From: Mycobacterium simiae
Lineage (GTDB): Bacteria; Actinomycetota; Actinomycetes; Mycobacteriales; Mycobacteriaceae
Direction of reading: 5' to 3'
DNA: 64,000 nucleotides
NCBI RefSeq assembly: GCF_010727605.1
Contig: NZ_AP022568.1
Span: 3,224,001-3,288,000 of the forward strand
Translations under genes and position numbers: made by a program
Shown here: in pieces, positions 57,530 to 64,000 of the stretch
How positions within the stretch are numbered: the first letter of the stretch is position 1
Layout of the letters: the number at the start of each line of letters is the position of its first letter
Notes under the pieces: model-generated
Seen by the model: only the letters and a program-made list of their open reading frames with translations
Told to the model about the DNA's origin: nothing
Databases searched by the model: none

Positions 57530-59065
57530 GTGACCGTCGCTGGATCAGATGCAGCCGAGCAGGACCTGAACTCACCCCGCGAAGAATGTGGTGTATTCGG
57601 CGTCTGGGCCCCCGGGGAGGAAGTCGCCAAGCTCACCTACTACGGCCTCTACGCGCTGCAGCATCGCGGTCAGGAAGCCGCCGGCATCGCGGTCGCCGAC
57701 GGATCTCAGGTGTTGGTCTTCAAAGATCTGGGCCTGGTCAGTCAGGTGTTCGATGAGCAGACATTGGCGGCTATGCCCGGCCATGTCGCCATCGGACACT
57801 GCCGCTACTCCACCACCGGGGACACGACCTGGGAAAACGCCCAGCCCGTGTTCCGCAACACCGCGGCCGGCACCGGGGTTGCGTTGGGCCACAACGGCAA
57901 CCTGGTCAACACGGCCGAGCTGGCCGCGCGCGCCCGTGACGAGGGGCTGATCGCCAAGCGGGCCCCGGCCCCGGCGACCACCGACTCCGACATCCTGGGC
58001 GCGCTGCTGGCCCACGGCGCCGCCGACGCCACGCTGGAACAGGCGGCGCTGGAACTGCTGCCGACCGTCCGCGGCGCCTTTTGCCTGACGTTCATGGACG
58101 AGACGACGCTGTACGCCTGCCGCGACCCCTATGGGGTGCGGCCGCTTTCGTTGGGCCGCTTGGATCGCGGCTGGGTGGTGGCTTCCGAAACCGCCGCACT
58201 GGACATCGTCGGCGCCTCATTCGTGCGCGACATCGAACCGGGCGAGCTGCTGGCGATCGACGCTGACGGGGTGCGCTCAACCAGGTTCGCCAACCCCACC
58301 CCCAAGGGCTGTGTCTTCGAGTACGTGTACCTGGCCCGGCCGGACAGCAACATCGGTGGTCGCTCCGTGCACGGCGCGCGGGTGGAAATCGGCCGCCGGT
58401 TGGCGCGCGAAGCTCCGGTGGAGGCCGACCTGGTGATCGGCGTGCCGGAATCCGGCACCCCGGCGGCCGTTGGATACGCCCAGGAGTCCGGCATTCCCTA
58501 CGGCCAGGGCCTGATGAAGAACGCCTACGTGGGCCGGACCTTCATTCAGCCGTCGCAGACCATCCGCCAGCTGGGTATCCGGTTGAAGCTCAACCCGCTC
58601 AAAGAAGTGATCCGCGGCAAGCGTCTCATCGTGGTCGACGACTCGATCGTGCGCGGCAACACGCAGCGCGCGTTGCTGCGGATGCTGCGCGAGGCCGGCG
58701 CCGTCGAGGTGCACGTGCGGATCGCCTCGCCCCCGGTGAAGTGGCCATGCTTCTACGGCATCGACTTTCCGTCGCCGGCGGAGCTGATCGCCAACGCCGT
58801 TGAAGACGAAGACGAGATGCTCGAAGCCGTCCGGCATGCCATCGGCGCCGACTCACTGGGCTACATCTCGCTGCGCGGCATGATCGCGGCGACCGAGCAG
58901 CCCGCATCGCGGCTGTGTACCGCCTGCTTCGACGGCAAGTATCCGATCGAGCTGCCCAGCGAAACGGCGCTGGGCAAGAACGTCATCGAGCACATGCTCG
59001 CCAACGCGGCCCGCGGTGCGGAGCTCGGCGAGCTGGTCGCCGACGAAGTCCCGGTCAACCACTGA
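57530..59065 (+). CDS. purF: Amidophosphoribosyltransferase
   Basis: A 511-aa enzyme catalysing the committed step of purine synthesis: PRPP + glutamine to 5-phosphoribosylamine. It has an N-terminal Ntn glutaminase; the propeptide before Cys20 (EECGVFGVW) is removed so that Cys20 becomes the nucleophile. The C-terminal PRTase domain carries the PRPP loop LIVVDDSIVRGNT. Four cysteines typical of the Bacillus-type [4Fe-4S] form are present (GCVFEYVYL, PCFYGIDF and CTACFDGKYP). AGGGAG lies 9 bases before the GTG, and TAAACT at 57486-57491 is a candidate -10 box. It corresponds to Rv0808. It is followed 71 bases later by purM. Confidence 0.97.
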   Translation: MTVAGSDAAEQDLNSPREECGVFGVWAPGEEVAKLTYYGLYALQHRGQEAAGIAVADGSQVLVFKDLGLVSQVFDEQTLAAMPGHVAIGHCRYSTTGDTTWENAQPVFRNTAAGTGVALGHNGNLVNTAELAARARDEGLIAKRAPAPATTDSDILGALLAHGAADATLEQAALELLPTVRGAFCLTFMDETTLYACRDPYGVRPLSLGRLDRGWVVASETAALDIVGASFVRDIEPGELLAIDADGVRSTRFANPTPKGCVFEYVYLARPDSNIGGRSVHGARVEIGRRLAREAPVEADLVIGVPESGTPAAVGYAQESGIPYGQGLMKNAYVGRTFIQPSQTIRQLGIRLKLNPLKEVIRGKRLIVVDDSIVRGNTQRALLRMLREAGAVEVHVRIASPPVKWPCFYGIDFPSPAELIANAVEDEDEMLEAVRHAIGADSLGYISLRGMIAATEQPASRLCTACFDGKYPIELPSETALGKNVIEHMLANAARGAELGELVADEVPVNH

Positions 59066-59136
59066 CCGAGGTTCGCGCGGGTAGGTCAAACACGTTTGAT
59101 ACCGGCGCGAAGCGCCTACCGGTAGCCTTTATCGCG

Positions 59137-60231
59137 ATGACCGATCCCGGAAAAAGCCCCGGAGCAGAACCGGGCAGCCAGGGCATTACCTACGCGTCGG
59201 CCGGGGTGGATATTGAGGCCGGCGACCGCGCAGTCGATCTGTTCAAGCCGTTGGCGGCAAAAGCCACCCGACCTGAGGTGCGCGGCGGGCTAGGCGGATT
59301 CGCCGGGTTGTTCGCGCTGCGCGGCGACTATCGCGAGCCGGTGCTCGCCGCGTCCAGCGACGGTGTCGGCACCAAGCTGGCGGTCGCGCAGGCGATGGAC
59401 AAGCACGACACCGTCGGCCTCGACTTGGTGGCGATGGTCGTCGACGACCTGGTGGTGTGCGGCGCCGAACCGCTGTTCCTGCAGGACTACATCGCCGTTG
59501 GCCGCACGGTGCCCGAACGTGTGGCAGCGATCGTCGGCGGTATCGCCGAGGGTTGCGTGCGGGCGGGCTGTGCGTTGCTGGGCGGTGAGACCGCCGAACA
59601 TCCCGGCCTGATGGAACCCGATCACTATGACATCTCGGCAACCGGTGTCGGCGTCGTCGAGGCCGACGATGTGCTGGGACCGGACCGCGTCAAACCCGGC
59701 GACGTCATCATCGCGATGGGATCCTCCGGCCTGCACTCCAACGGATACTCCCTGGCGCGCTCCGTGCTGCTCGAGATCGACCGCATGAACCTCGCCGGCT
59801 ACGTCGAGGAGTTCGGCCGCACGCTGGGCGAGGAGTTGCTCGAACCGACCAGGATCTACGCCAAGGACTGCCTGGCCCTGGCGGCCGAAACCCATGTCCG
59901 CACGTTCTGCCACGTGACGGGCGGCGGGCTGGCCGGCAACCTCGGCCGCGTCATCCCGCAGGGGCTGGTCGCCGAGGTCGACCGCGGCACCTGGACGCCC
60001 GCACCGGTGTTCGCGATGATCGCCCAGCGCGGCCGGGTCACCCGCGAGGAGATGGAGAAGACCTTCAACATGGGGGTCGGCATGATCGCTGTCGTCGCTC
60101 CCGAAGACACCGACCGCGCGCTGGCGATCTTGACCGCACGGCACCTGGACTGCTGGGTCCTGGGCACCGTCTGCAAAGGCGGAAAAGAAGGCCCACGCGC
60201 AAAGCTGGTTGGGCAACACCCAAGATTTTAA
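59137..60231 (+). CDS. purM: Phosphoribosylformylglycinamidine cyclo-ligase (AIR synthetase)
   Basis: A 364-aa enzyme closing the imidazole ring: FGAM + ATP to AIR. Family blocks in order: ITYASAGVDIEAGDRAVDLFKPL, LAASSDGVGTKLAVAQAM, VAMVVDDLVVCGAEPLFLQDYIA, and ALLGGETAEHPG. Late blocks are MGSSGLHSNGYSL and HVTGGGLAGNLGRVIP. The ATG at 59137 lies 8 bases after TAGCCT (59123-59128) with no Shine-Dalgarno, so it probably has its own leaderless promoter. A perfect hairpin follows 28 bases after the stop. It corresponds to Rv0809. Confidence 0.97.
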   Translation: MTDPGKSPGAEPGSQGITYASAGVDIEAGDRAVDLFKPLAAKATRPEVRGGLGGFAGLFALRGDYREPVLAASSDGVGTKLAVAQAMDKHDTVGLDLVAMVVDDLVVCGAEPLFLQDYIAVGRTVPERVAAIVGGIAEGCVRAGCALLGGETAEHPGLMEPDHYDISATGVGVVEADDVLGPDRVKPGDVIIAMGSSGLHSNGYSLARSVLLEIDRMNLAGYVEEFGRTLGEELLEPTRIYAKDCLALAAETHVRTFCHVTGGGLAGNLGRVIPQGLVAEVDRGTWTPAPVFAMIAQRGRVTREEMEKTFNMGVGMIAVVAPEDTDRALAILTARHLDCWVLGTVCKGGKEGPRAKLVGQHPRF

Positions 60232-60259
60232 GGACCTGCGCCTAACTGGCACCAACACT

Positions 60260-60284
60260 GTGCCGATGCTTGCGGCATCGGCAC
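60260..60284. terminator. Perfect hairpin between convergent purM and DUF3073 gene
   Basis: GTGCCGATGC-TTGCG-GCATCGGCAC is a perfect 10-base stem with a 5-base loop. It lies 28 bases after the purM stop and 10 bases after the convergent DUF3073 stop, and could serve both strands. There is no T-run, as is common for mycobacterial terminators. Confidence 0.75.
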
Positions 60285-60294
60285 GGAGTAAGTT

Positions 60295-60474
60295 CTAGCG
60301 GCGCCAGTCGTCGTCGTGATCCCAGGAGTCATCGGCACCGTCCAGGTCGCCGGGTTCGTCCGCACCGGTCCCCGACAGCTCGCGCTGAAGCCGATCGAAG
60401 TCGGTCTGGGGGGAGCTGTACTTAAGTTCTCGAGCAACCTTGGTCTGCTTTGCCTTCGCCCGGCCGCGGCCCAT
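60295..60474 (-). CDS. DUF3073 small conserved protein
   Basis: A 59-aa actinobacterial protein. It has a strongly basic first half (MGRGRAKAKQTKVARELKYS) followed by a conserved TDFDRLQREL and an acidic tail ending DDDWRR. This is the DUF3073 pattern (Rv0810c). The basic part suggests nucleic acid binding, but this is not established. The start is the ATG at 60474, close behind a G-rich ribosome site (GAGGGGG); the frame is open to 60513 but without support. It is convergent with purM. Confidence 0.88.
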   Translation of the reverse strand: MGRGRAKAKQTKVARELKYSSPQTDFDRLQRELSGTGADEPGDLDGADDSWDHDDDWRR

Positions 60475-60497
60475 GGGGGGACCCCCTCGCGCAATAA

Positions 60498-60526
60498 CGG
60501 AGCGGCCTAACAAGTAGGCGGCTCCG
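60498..60526. terminator. Stem-loop between ygfZ-like and DUF3073 genes
   Basis: CGGAGCGGCCTA-acaag-TAGGCGGCTCCG pairs over 12 positions with one mismatch. It lies between the YgfZ stop and the DUF3073 start on the minus strand, so it is either the terminator of the first or part of the leader of the second. Confidence 0.6.
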
Positions 60527-60621
60527 ATCTCTTGGTGTCGTTATTGTCCTGCCAACAGTTTACCGTGCCTCGGGGAGGGGCGTCGGTGCCCCCTGCCCGC
60601 CGTGTTGGACTTCATCGGAAA

Positions 60622-61716
60622 TTATCCCGCACCGCCTCGCAGGCGTTCAACGGCCAGCCGTCCGGCCCCGATCTGCTCGGCCGCAGGCAGCGAATCTGCG
60701 TCGATGACTGCCGCGACGGCGGCATCCGGACCGGTGGCAAGCTCGGTGTCGGCGGGCAGTCCGCGCTTGACGAGCGCCAGCGCAATCGGGCCCAGATCCA
60801 CGTGGTCGACCACGGTGCCTAGGCGCCCGACGGAGCGGCCGCCCGCGAGTACCGACTCGCCGGTGGACGGGCGCTCCACCGAGCCGTCGAGGTGCAGCAG
60901 CACCAGCATCCGCGGTGGTTTGCCCAGGTTGTGCACGCGGGCGACGGTCTCTTGGCCGCGGTAACACCCCTTGTCCAAATGCACGGCCCCAACACCAGGA
61001 CCCCCGATCCACCGCACCTCGTGCGGAATCGTGCGTTCGTCGGTGTCCACGCCCAGACGTGCACGCAACGCCGCCACTCGGTGCGCTTCGTAGGTCCACA
61101 CCCCCGCGGCTCGCACGCCCGCCGAGAGGAGACGGCTGCGCCACCCGGCAACCGCGCCTCTCGGCACTACCAGGTCGAGCTCGGGCTGGCCGGCGGGCGA
61201 GGTGGGCATTCGACGGACAAAGCCGCCGCCCGCCAGCGGCACCGCGGCCATCTCCGCAGGCAACGCATCCAGCCCGAGCGTGTCGAGCACTGCGCGGTCG
61301 GCCAGTCGCGGCCCCAGGAGCGACAACACCACCAAGTCGGCGGCCGCCGGCTGGACGTCGGACCAGAACACCATCTTGCTCAGGTAGGCCAGCAACGGCT
61401 CGCCGCGCCACGGTTCGGTGTCGAGGTAGCTGGTCCCGCCGAGCTCCGTCTGGACCCAGTGGTCTTCCACACGCCCCTGCCCGTCCAGGCTGAGATTTTG
61501 CGTGCTGGTCCCGTCGGGAAGCGAGCTGACGTGCTGTGTGGAGATGCTGTGCAGCCAGCTCTGCCGGTCCCCGCCGGTCAGGGTGAGAACCGCGCGGTGG
61601 GTGCGATCCACCAGCACAGCGTCCGTCTCGGCCGCGCGCTGCTCGCCCAACGGATCCCCGTAGTGCCAGATTGCGCCGGCGTCGGGGCCGGATTCGGGCG
61701 CGGGAACGGGATGCAC
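60622..61716 (-). CDS. YgfZ/GcvT-domain folate-binding protein
   Basis: A 364-aa protein of the YgfZ family, a tetrahydrofolate-dependent factor in iron-sulfur cluster maturation that is related to the glycine-cleavage T protein. The signature KGCYRGQE is present at about residue 252-259, followed by VARVHNLGKPPRMLVLL in the C-terminal barrel. The GcvT enzymatic residues are not kept. It has no signal. It corresponds to Rv0811c. It is divergent from the PabC-like gene by 80 bases. As purF needs an iron-sulfur cluster, co-location may be of functional use, but this is only a suggestion. Confidence 0.92.
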   Translation of the reverse strand: MHPVPAPESGPDAGAIWHYGDPLGEQRAAETDAVLVDRTHRAVLTLTGGDRQSWLHSISTQHVSSLPDGTSTQNLSLDGQGRVEDHWVQTELGGTSYLDTEPWRGEPLLAYLSKMVFWSDVQPAAADLVVLSLLGPRLADRAVLDTLGLDALPAEMAAVPLAGGGFVRRMPTSPAGQPELDLVVPRGAVAGWRSRLLSAGVRAAGVWTYEAHRVAALRARLGVDTDERTIPHEVRWIGGPGVGAVHLDKGCYRGQETVARVHNLGKPPRMLVLLHLDGSVERPSTGESVLAGGRSVGRLGTVVDHVDLGPIALALVKRGLPADTELATGPDAAVAAVIDADSLPAAEQIGAGRLAVERLRGGAG

Positions 61717-61796
61717 AGTGTCAACTCTACGGACGTCAACTCTATGGATCCGGGCGCCCGGCTAGGAGCCGCATGCGGCCGCTAGGCTCAGTCGGC

Positions 61797-62675
61797 ATGG
61801 CAGGTCAGACGGGTGTGATCGTCACGCTGGACGGCGCGGTTCACCCGCCCGGTGCGCCGCTGCTGTACGCCGACGACCTCGCCGCCGTTCGCGGCGACGG
61901 CGCCTTCGAGACACTGCTGGTCCGCGACGGCCGCGCGTGCCTGGTCGAGCCACACCTGCAGCGGCTGACCCACTCGGCCACACTGATGGATCTACCGGAG
62001 CCGGACCTGCCGGGGTGGCGGCGGGCGATCCAGCTGGCGGTCCGGGAGTGGAACGGCTCGGCGCGTGAGGGCGCGCTGCGGTTGATCTACAGCCGGGGCC
62101 GCGAAAGCGGGTCGGCACCGACGGCGTACGTGATGATCACCGACGTTCCCGAACGGGTCGCCGCGGTGCGTCGGGACGGGGTTGCGGCCCTCACGCTGGA
62201 TCGGGGTCTGCCCGCGACCGGCGTCGACGGAATGCGCTGGCTGCTGGCCGGCGCCAAAACCTTGTCCTATGCGGTGAACATGGCCGCGCTGCGGCACGCG
62301 GCCAGCCAAGGCGCCGGCGATGTCATCTTCGTCAGCACCGACGGCTACATCCTCGAAGGCCCGCGCTCGACGGTGGTGATCGCCGAAACCGGCGCCGACG
62401 GTAACCTCTGTCTGCTGACGCCGCCACCCTGGTATCCGATTTTGCGCGGCACCACCCAGCAGGCCCTCTTCGAGGTGGCGCGCAGCAAAGGCTACGACTG
62501 TGACTATCGCGCCCTACGCATCGCGGATTTGCATGCCGCTCAAGGGATTTGGCTGGTGTCGAGCATGACTCTGGCGGCTCGCGTGCACACGCTCGACGGT
62601 CGCCGACTGCTCCGTTCGCCCATGACCGAGGAATTCGCAGAGCTGGTCGATGCCGCGATCATCAGCGATCGCTGA
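61797..62675 (+). CDS. pabC: Aminodeoxychorismate lyase-like PLP enzyme (class IV aminotransferase)
   Basis: A 292-aa class IV PLP enzyme. It probably converts aminodeoxychorismate to p-aminobenzoate and pyruvate for folate synthesis; a branched-chain or D-amino-acid aminotransferase is the alternative. RGDGAFETLLVRDGR is the opening signature, the PLP Lys is Lys154 in LLAGAKTLSYAVN, and the phosphate-binding DVIFVSTDGYILEGPRSTVVI follows. The end has ILRGTTQQALFEVARSKG. The ATG at 61797 lies 8 bases after TAGGCT with no Shine-Dalgarno. It corresponds to Rv0812. Confidence 0.9.
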   Translation: MAGQTGVIVTLDGAVHPPGAPLLYADDLAAVRGDGAFETLLVRDGRACLVEPHLQRLTHSATLMDLPEPDLPGWRRAIQLAVREWNGSAREGALRLIYSRGRESGSAPTAYVMITDVPERVAAVRRDGVAALTLDRGLPATGVDGMRWLLAGAKTLSYAVNMAALRHAASQGAGDVIFVSTDGYILEGPRSTVVIAETGADGNLCLLTPPPWYPILRGTTQQALFEVARSKGYDCDYRALRIADLHAAQGIWLVSSMTLAARVHTLDGRRLLRSPMTEEFAELVDAAIISDR

Positions 62676-62751
62676 GCGCTGAATTATGTTGTCGGCACGC
62701 GGAACGGCGGGTACGGTCGGCCGTACACAGGGAAGGAGGTGGTCCGCGAAA

Positions 62752-62790
62752 TTGATAGCTTCATGGACATGTGAGGTGGCTACGCGCTAG
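62752..62790 (+). CDS. Possible 12-codon small ORF behind a very strong ribosome site
   Basis: TTG-ATA-GCT-TCA-TGG-ACA-TGT-GAG-GTG-GCT-ACG-CGC-TAG would encode MIASWTCEVATR. It begins 6 bases after the end of the extended Shine-Dalgarno complement (AAGGAGGTGGTCC, 62733-62745) and about 12 after its GGAGG core. Its 3' end forms the 5' arm of the two nested hairpins. Ribosomes translating it would therefore melt those stems, which is the logic of an attenuator or a regulatory leader. No gene follows on the same strand in the window. Translation is not shown. Confidence 0.35.
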   Translation: MIASWTCEVATR

Positions 62791-62848
62791 CTGCATGGCT
62801 CGGAAGAGCTAGCGATTTACGCGCGCTGGCGAATTCCCCGTAGCCACC

Positions 62849-62899
62849 CGGCCCCCGAGCATCCCGGTCTGTCCAACCAGGAGCATTGCTCGGGGGCCG
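62849..62899 (+). terminator. Strong hairpin ending the structured region
   Basis: CGGCCCCCGAGCA and TGCTCGGGGGCCG pair perfectly over 13 positions around a 25-base loop. It lies 16 bases before the stop of the convergent sensor-protein gene and is symmetrical enough to end transcription from both sides. There is no T-run. Confidence 0.7.
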
Positions 62900-62915
62900 C
62901 TCCATGTCTGGGCCG

Positions 62916-63995
62916 CTACTGGACCAATTTCGCGGCGATCAGCTCGGCGATCTTGCCCGCCTGGCCGGGCGCGGCGTTCGGGCCGCACACCGATACGTCG
63001 ATGACGTCGGCGCCCTGCGCGTGCAGCACGTGGTGGCAGATCTTGCCGTTGTCGCCCCGGGTTCGCTGTTGCGCGATCCTCGGTACGGTGCCCTCGACTT
63101 GACCGAAGTTCCAGTCGAAGCTGTGACCATTGAGGGTCTCTGTCACCGCTTTTCCGGCGCAGGTTTTCCACTTGTCTGCGGACGCCTGCACGAAGGCGCG
63201 GGCGCTGTCGGGTGAGGAGAACTCCGCGACGGTTTCGATGATCCGGTTCGGCACGTCCTGACCGGGCGTGTGCACAATCAGACCGCTGACCGCGTTGAAG
63301 CCGTCGGCGCTTTGGTACGCCGCCGCCGTGGCGGGTTCGTAGCTGCCCGCGCAATCGGGGTCCGACAGCGTCCACTTGGGGCTACGCAGTTCGTTGATTC
63401 TTTCGCCCGGCACTACGGTTGGGTCACCCACTACCGTGCCGACTTCCGGCGCGCCGACCAACAGGGCGTCCAACTTGCCTGCGCTCGCCGACGAATTCGG
63501 TGCTGACGTTGCGGAATTCGCGCTGCCGGCCCGCGACGCCGACTTGGTCTTGCCGCCCTGTGTGGTGAACACCACCACGACCGCGATGGCGGCGATCACC
63601 GCCACGGCGGCGGCGCCGATGATGAGCAGTCGTTTGTTGGACCCGCCGGCCGCGACGCCGCTGACCGCCGGCGCCGGGACGGCCGCCGCGGGGGATGGAT
63701 CCCCGGGCGTTGCGGTGGGCGGCGCGGGCGCCGGCGCCTTCGGACCCGCGGGCGTCCCGTCTTTCGCCTCGATTTCGGCTAGCACGTTGTCGATCTCGCT
63801 GCGGGTGCGGTACGTAACGTCGTGGCGCAGGCGAAGCATCCGCAACAGTTGGGCGATGTCGCTGCGCGCGCTGGGATCGTCACCGTCCTCGTCGAGCCCG
63901 GAGCGCAACTCGACTAGCAGCGCAAGCTGCTGCTGCGGACTGAGTTCCTTTTCGGCGAGTGTGTTTCCCAGTCGGGTGATGTACCCGAACGGCAC
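62916..63995 (-). CDS. Membrane-anchored PknH-like sensor-domain protein (may continue beyond window)
   Basis: At least 359 aa. The N-terminal 80 residues are soluble and helical (LAEKELSPQQQLALLVELRSGLDE). A Pro/Ala-rich linker follows, then one membrane segment at about 122-143 (RLLIIGAAAVAVIAAIAVVVVF). The extracellular part (about 175-359) is a PknH_C-like sensor domain with four cysteines (DPDC, KTC, KIC and VSVC) that likely form two disulfides. It has no kinase domain. The frame is open to the window edge, so the GTG at 63995 may be internal and the true start beyond. It probably senses or binds a ligand in the cell wall; the partner is unknown. Confidence 0.82.
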   Translation of the reverse strand: MPFGYITRLGNTLAEKELSPQQQLALLVELRSGLDEDGDDPSARSDIAQLLRMLRLRHDVTYRTRSEIDNVLAEIEAKDGTPAGPKAPAPAPPTATPGDPSPAAAVPAPAVSGVAAGGSNKRLLIIGAAAVAVIAAIAVVVVFTTQGGKTKSASRAGSANSATSAPNSSASAGKLDALLVGAPEVGTVVGDPTVVPGERINELRSPKWTLSDPDCAGSYEPATAAAYQSADGFNAVSGLIVHTPGQDVPNRIIETVAEFSSPDSARAFVQASADKWKTCAGKAVTETLNGHSFDWNFGQVEGTVPRIAQQRTRGDNGKICHHVLHAQGADVIDVSVCGPNAAPGQAGKIAELIAAKLVQ

Positions 63996-64000
63996 CGGCG

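Larger units (their letters stand above)
62711..62899 (+). ncRNA. Candidate structured RNA or small-peptide mRNA
   Basis: The region after pabC has no large ORF but dense perfect secondary structure. AAGGAGGTGGTCC (62733-62745) pairs with the 16S 3' end over 13 bases with one G-U. Next a 10-base stem (62775-62784 with 62839-62848) encloses an adjoining 8-base stem (62785-62792 with 62807-62814). A 13-base hairpin (62849-62899) closes the region. An upstream inverted repeat GTACGG-tcgg-CCGTAC (62711-62726) may be an operator or a 5' hairpin. It may be an independent transcript with a terminator or the 3' end of the pabC mRNA. I do not recognise it as a named RNA family. Confidence 0.55.

Overview
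The window is high-GC actinobacterial DNA, almost certainly from a mycobacterium outside the M. tuberculosis complex. The gene order follows the M. tuberculosis Rv0768-Rv0812 stretch as I remember it: aldA, purD, ggtB, purB, cyp126, purC, ptrB, emrB, purSQ, encapsulin/DyP, pepC, purL, purF, purM, pabC. Large insertions and replacements interrupt that order. The species cannot be fixed from the sequence alone. There are no rRNA or tRNA genes, no CRISPR array and no recognisable insertion sequence.

Layout. 1-2567: end of a catabolic operon (aldehyde dehydrogenase, SDR, hydroxyisobutyrate dehydrogenase-like protein, carboxymuconolactone decarboxylase-like protein). 2564-12824: a block that I recall as absent between Rv0771 and purD in M. 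tuberculosis. It holds an M42 peptidase, a divergent aldo-keto reductase/MarR pair and an eight-gene minus-strand operon matching the MSMEG_0565-0572 / Nit1C nitrilase cluster. Relatives of that cluster are tied to nitrogen starvation and cyanide assimilation. 13080-25972: purD, ggtB, esterase/TetR, purB, cyp126, purC, ptrB and a DoxX/TetR pair. 25988-33382: two tandem EmrB-type exporters, a deacetylase-like protein, a flavin dehydrogenase, a metallo-hydrolase and a secreted protein. 33458-34368: purS-purQ. 34339-48373: accessory metabolism, with a wax ester synthase-like enzyme, a mycofactocin-type SDR, an acyltransferase, a five-gene redox/cupin operon, and a TetR-controlled region with quinone reductase, two TetR paralogues, an alpha/beta hydrolase, an SDR and a frameshifted SDR. 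48405-50233: encapsulin shell and its DyP peroxidase cargo. 50343-62675: pepC, purL, an orphan MCE protein, purF, purM, a small DUF3073 protein, YgfZ and a PabC-like enzyme. 62676-64000: a strongly structured RNA or small-peptide locus and a membrane-anchored PknH-like sensor protein.

How the parts work together. Eight purine genes (purD, B, C, S, Q, L, F, M) are scattered but give seven enzyme activities of IMP/AMP synthesis. PurL, PurS and PurQ together form FGAM synthase. PurE and PurK, among others, are not in the window. Several of these genes have a TANNNT -10 box 6-8 bases before the start codon and no Shine-Dalgarno, which suggests leaderless transcripts. The Nit1C-like operon is translationally coupled and preceded by a GlnR-box-like site.

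Most notable observations: (i) the second nitrilase-fold protein of the Nit cluster has Asp in place of both the catalytic Glu and Cys; (ii) five TGGG-N8-CCCA operators lie between 44307 and 46798, all in intergenic DNA of the TetR-paralogue region; (iii) a near-complete anti-Shine-Dalgarno complement, a 12-codon ORF and perfect nested hairpins lie at 62733-62899.
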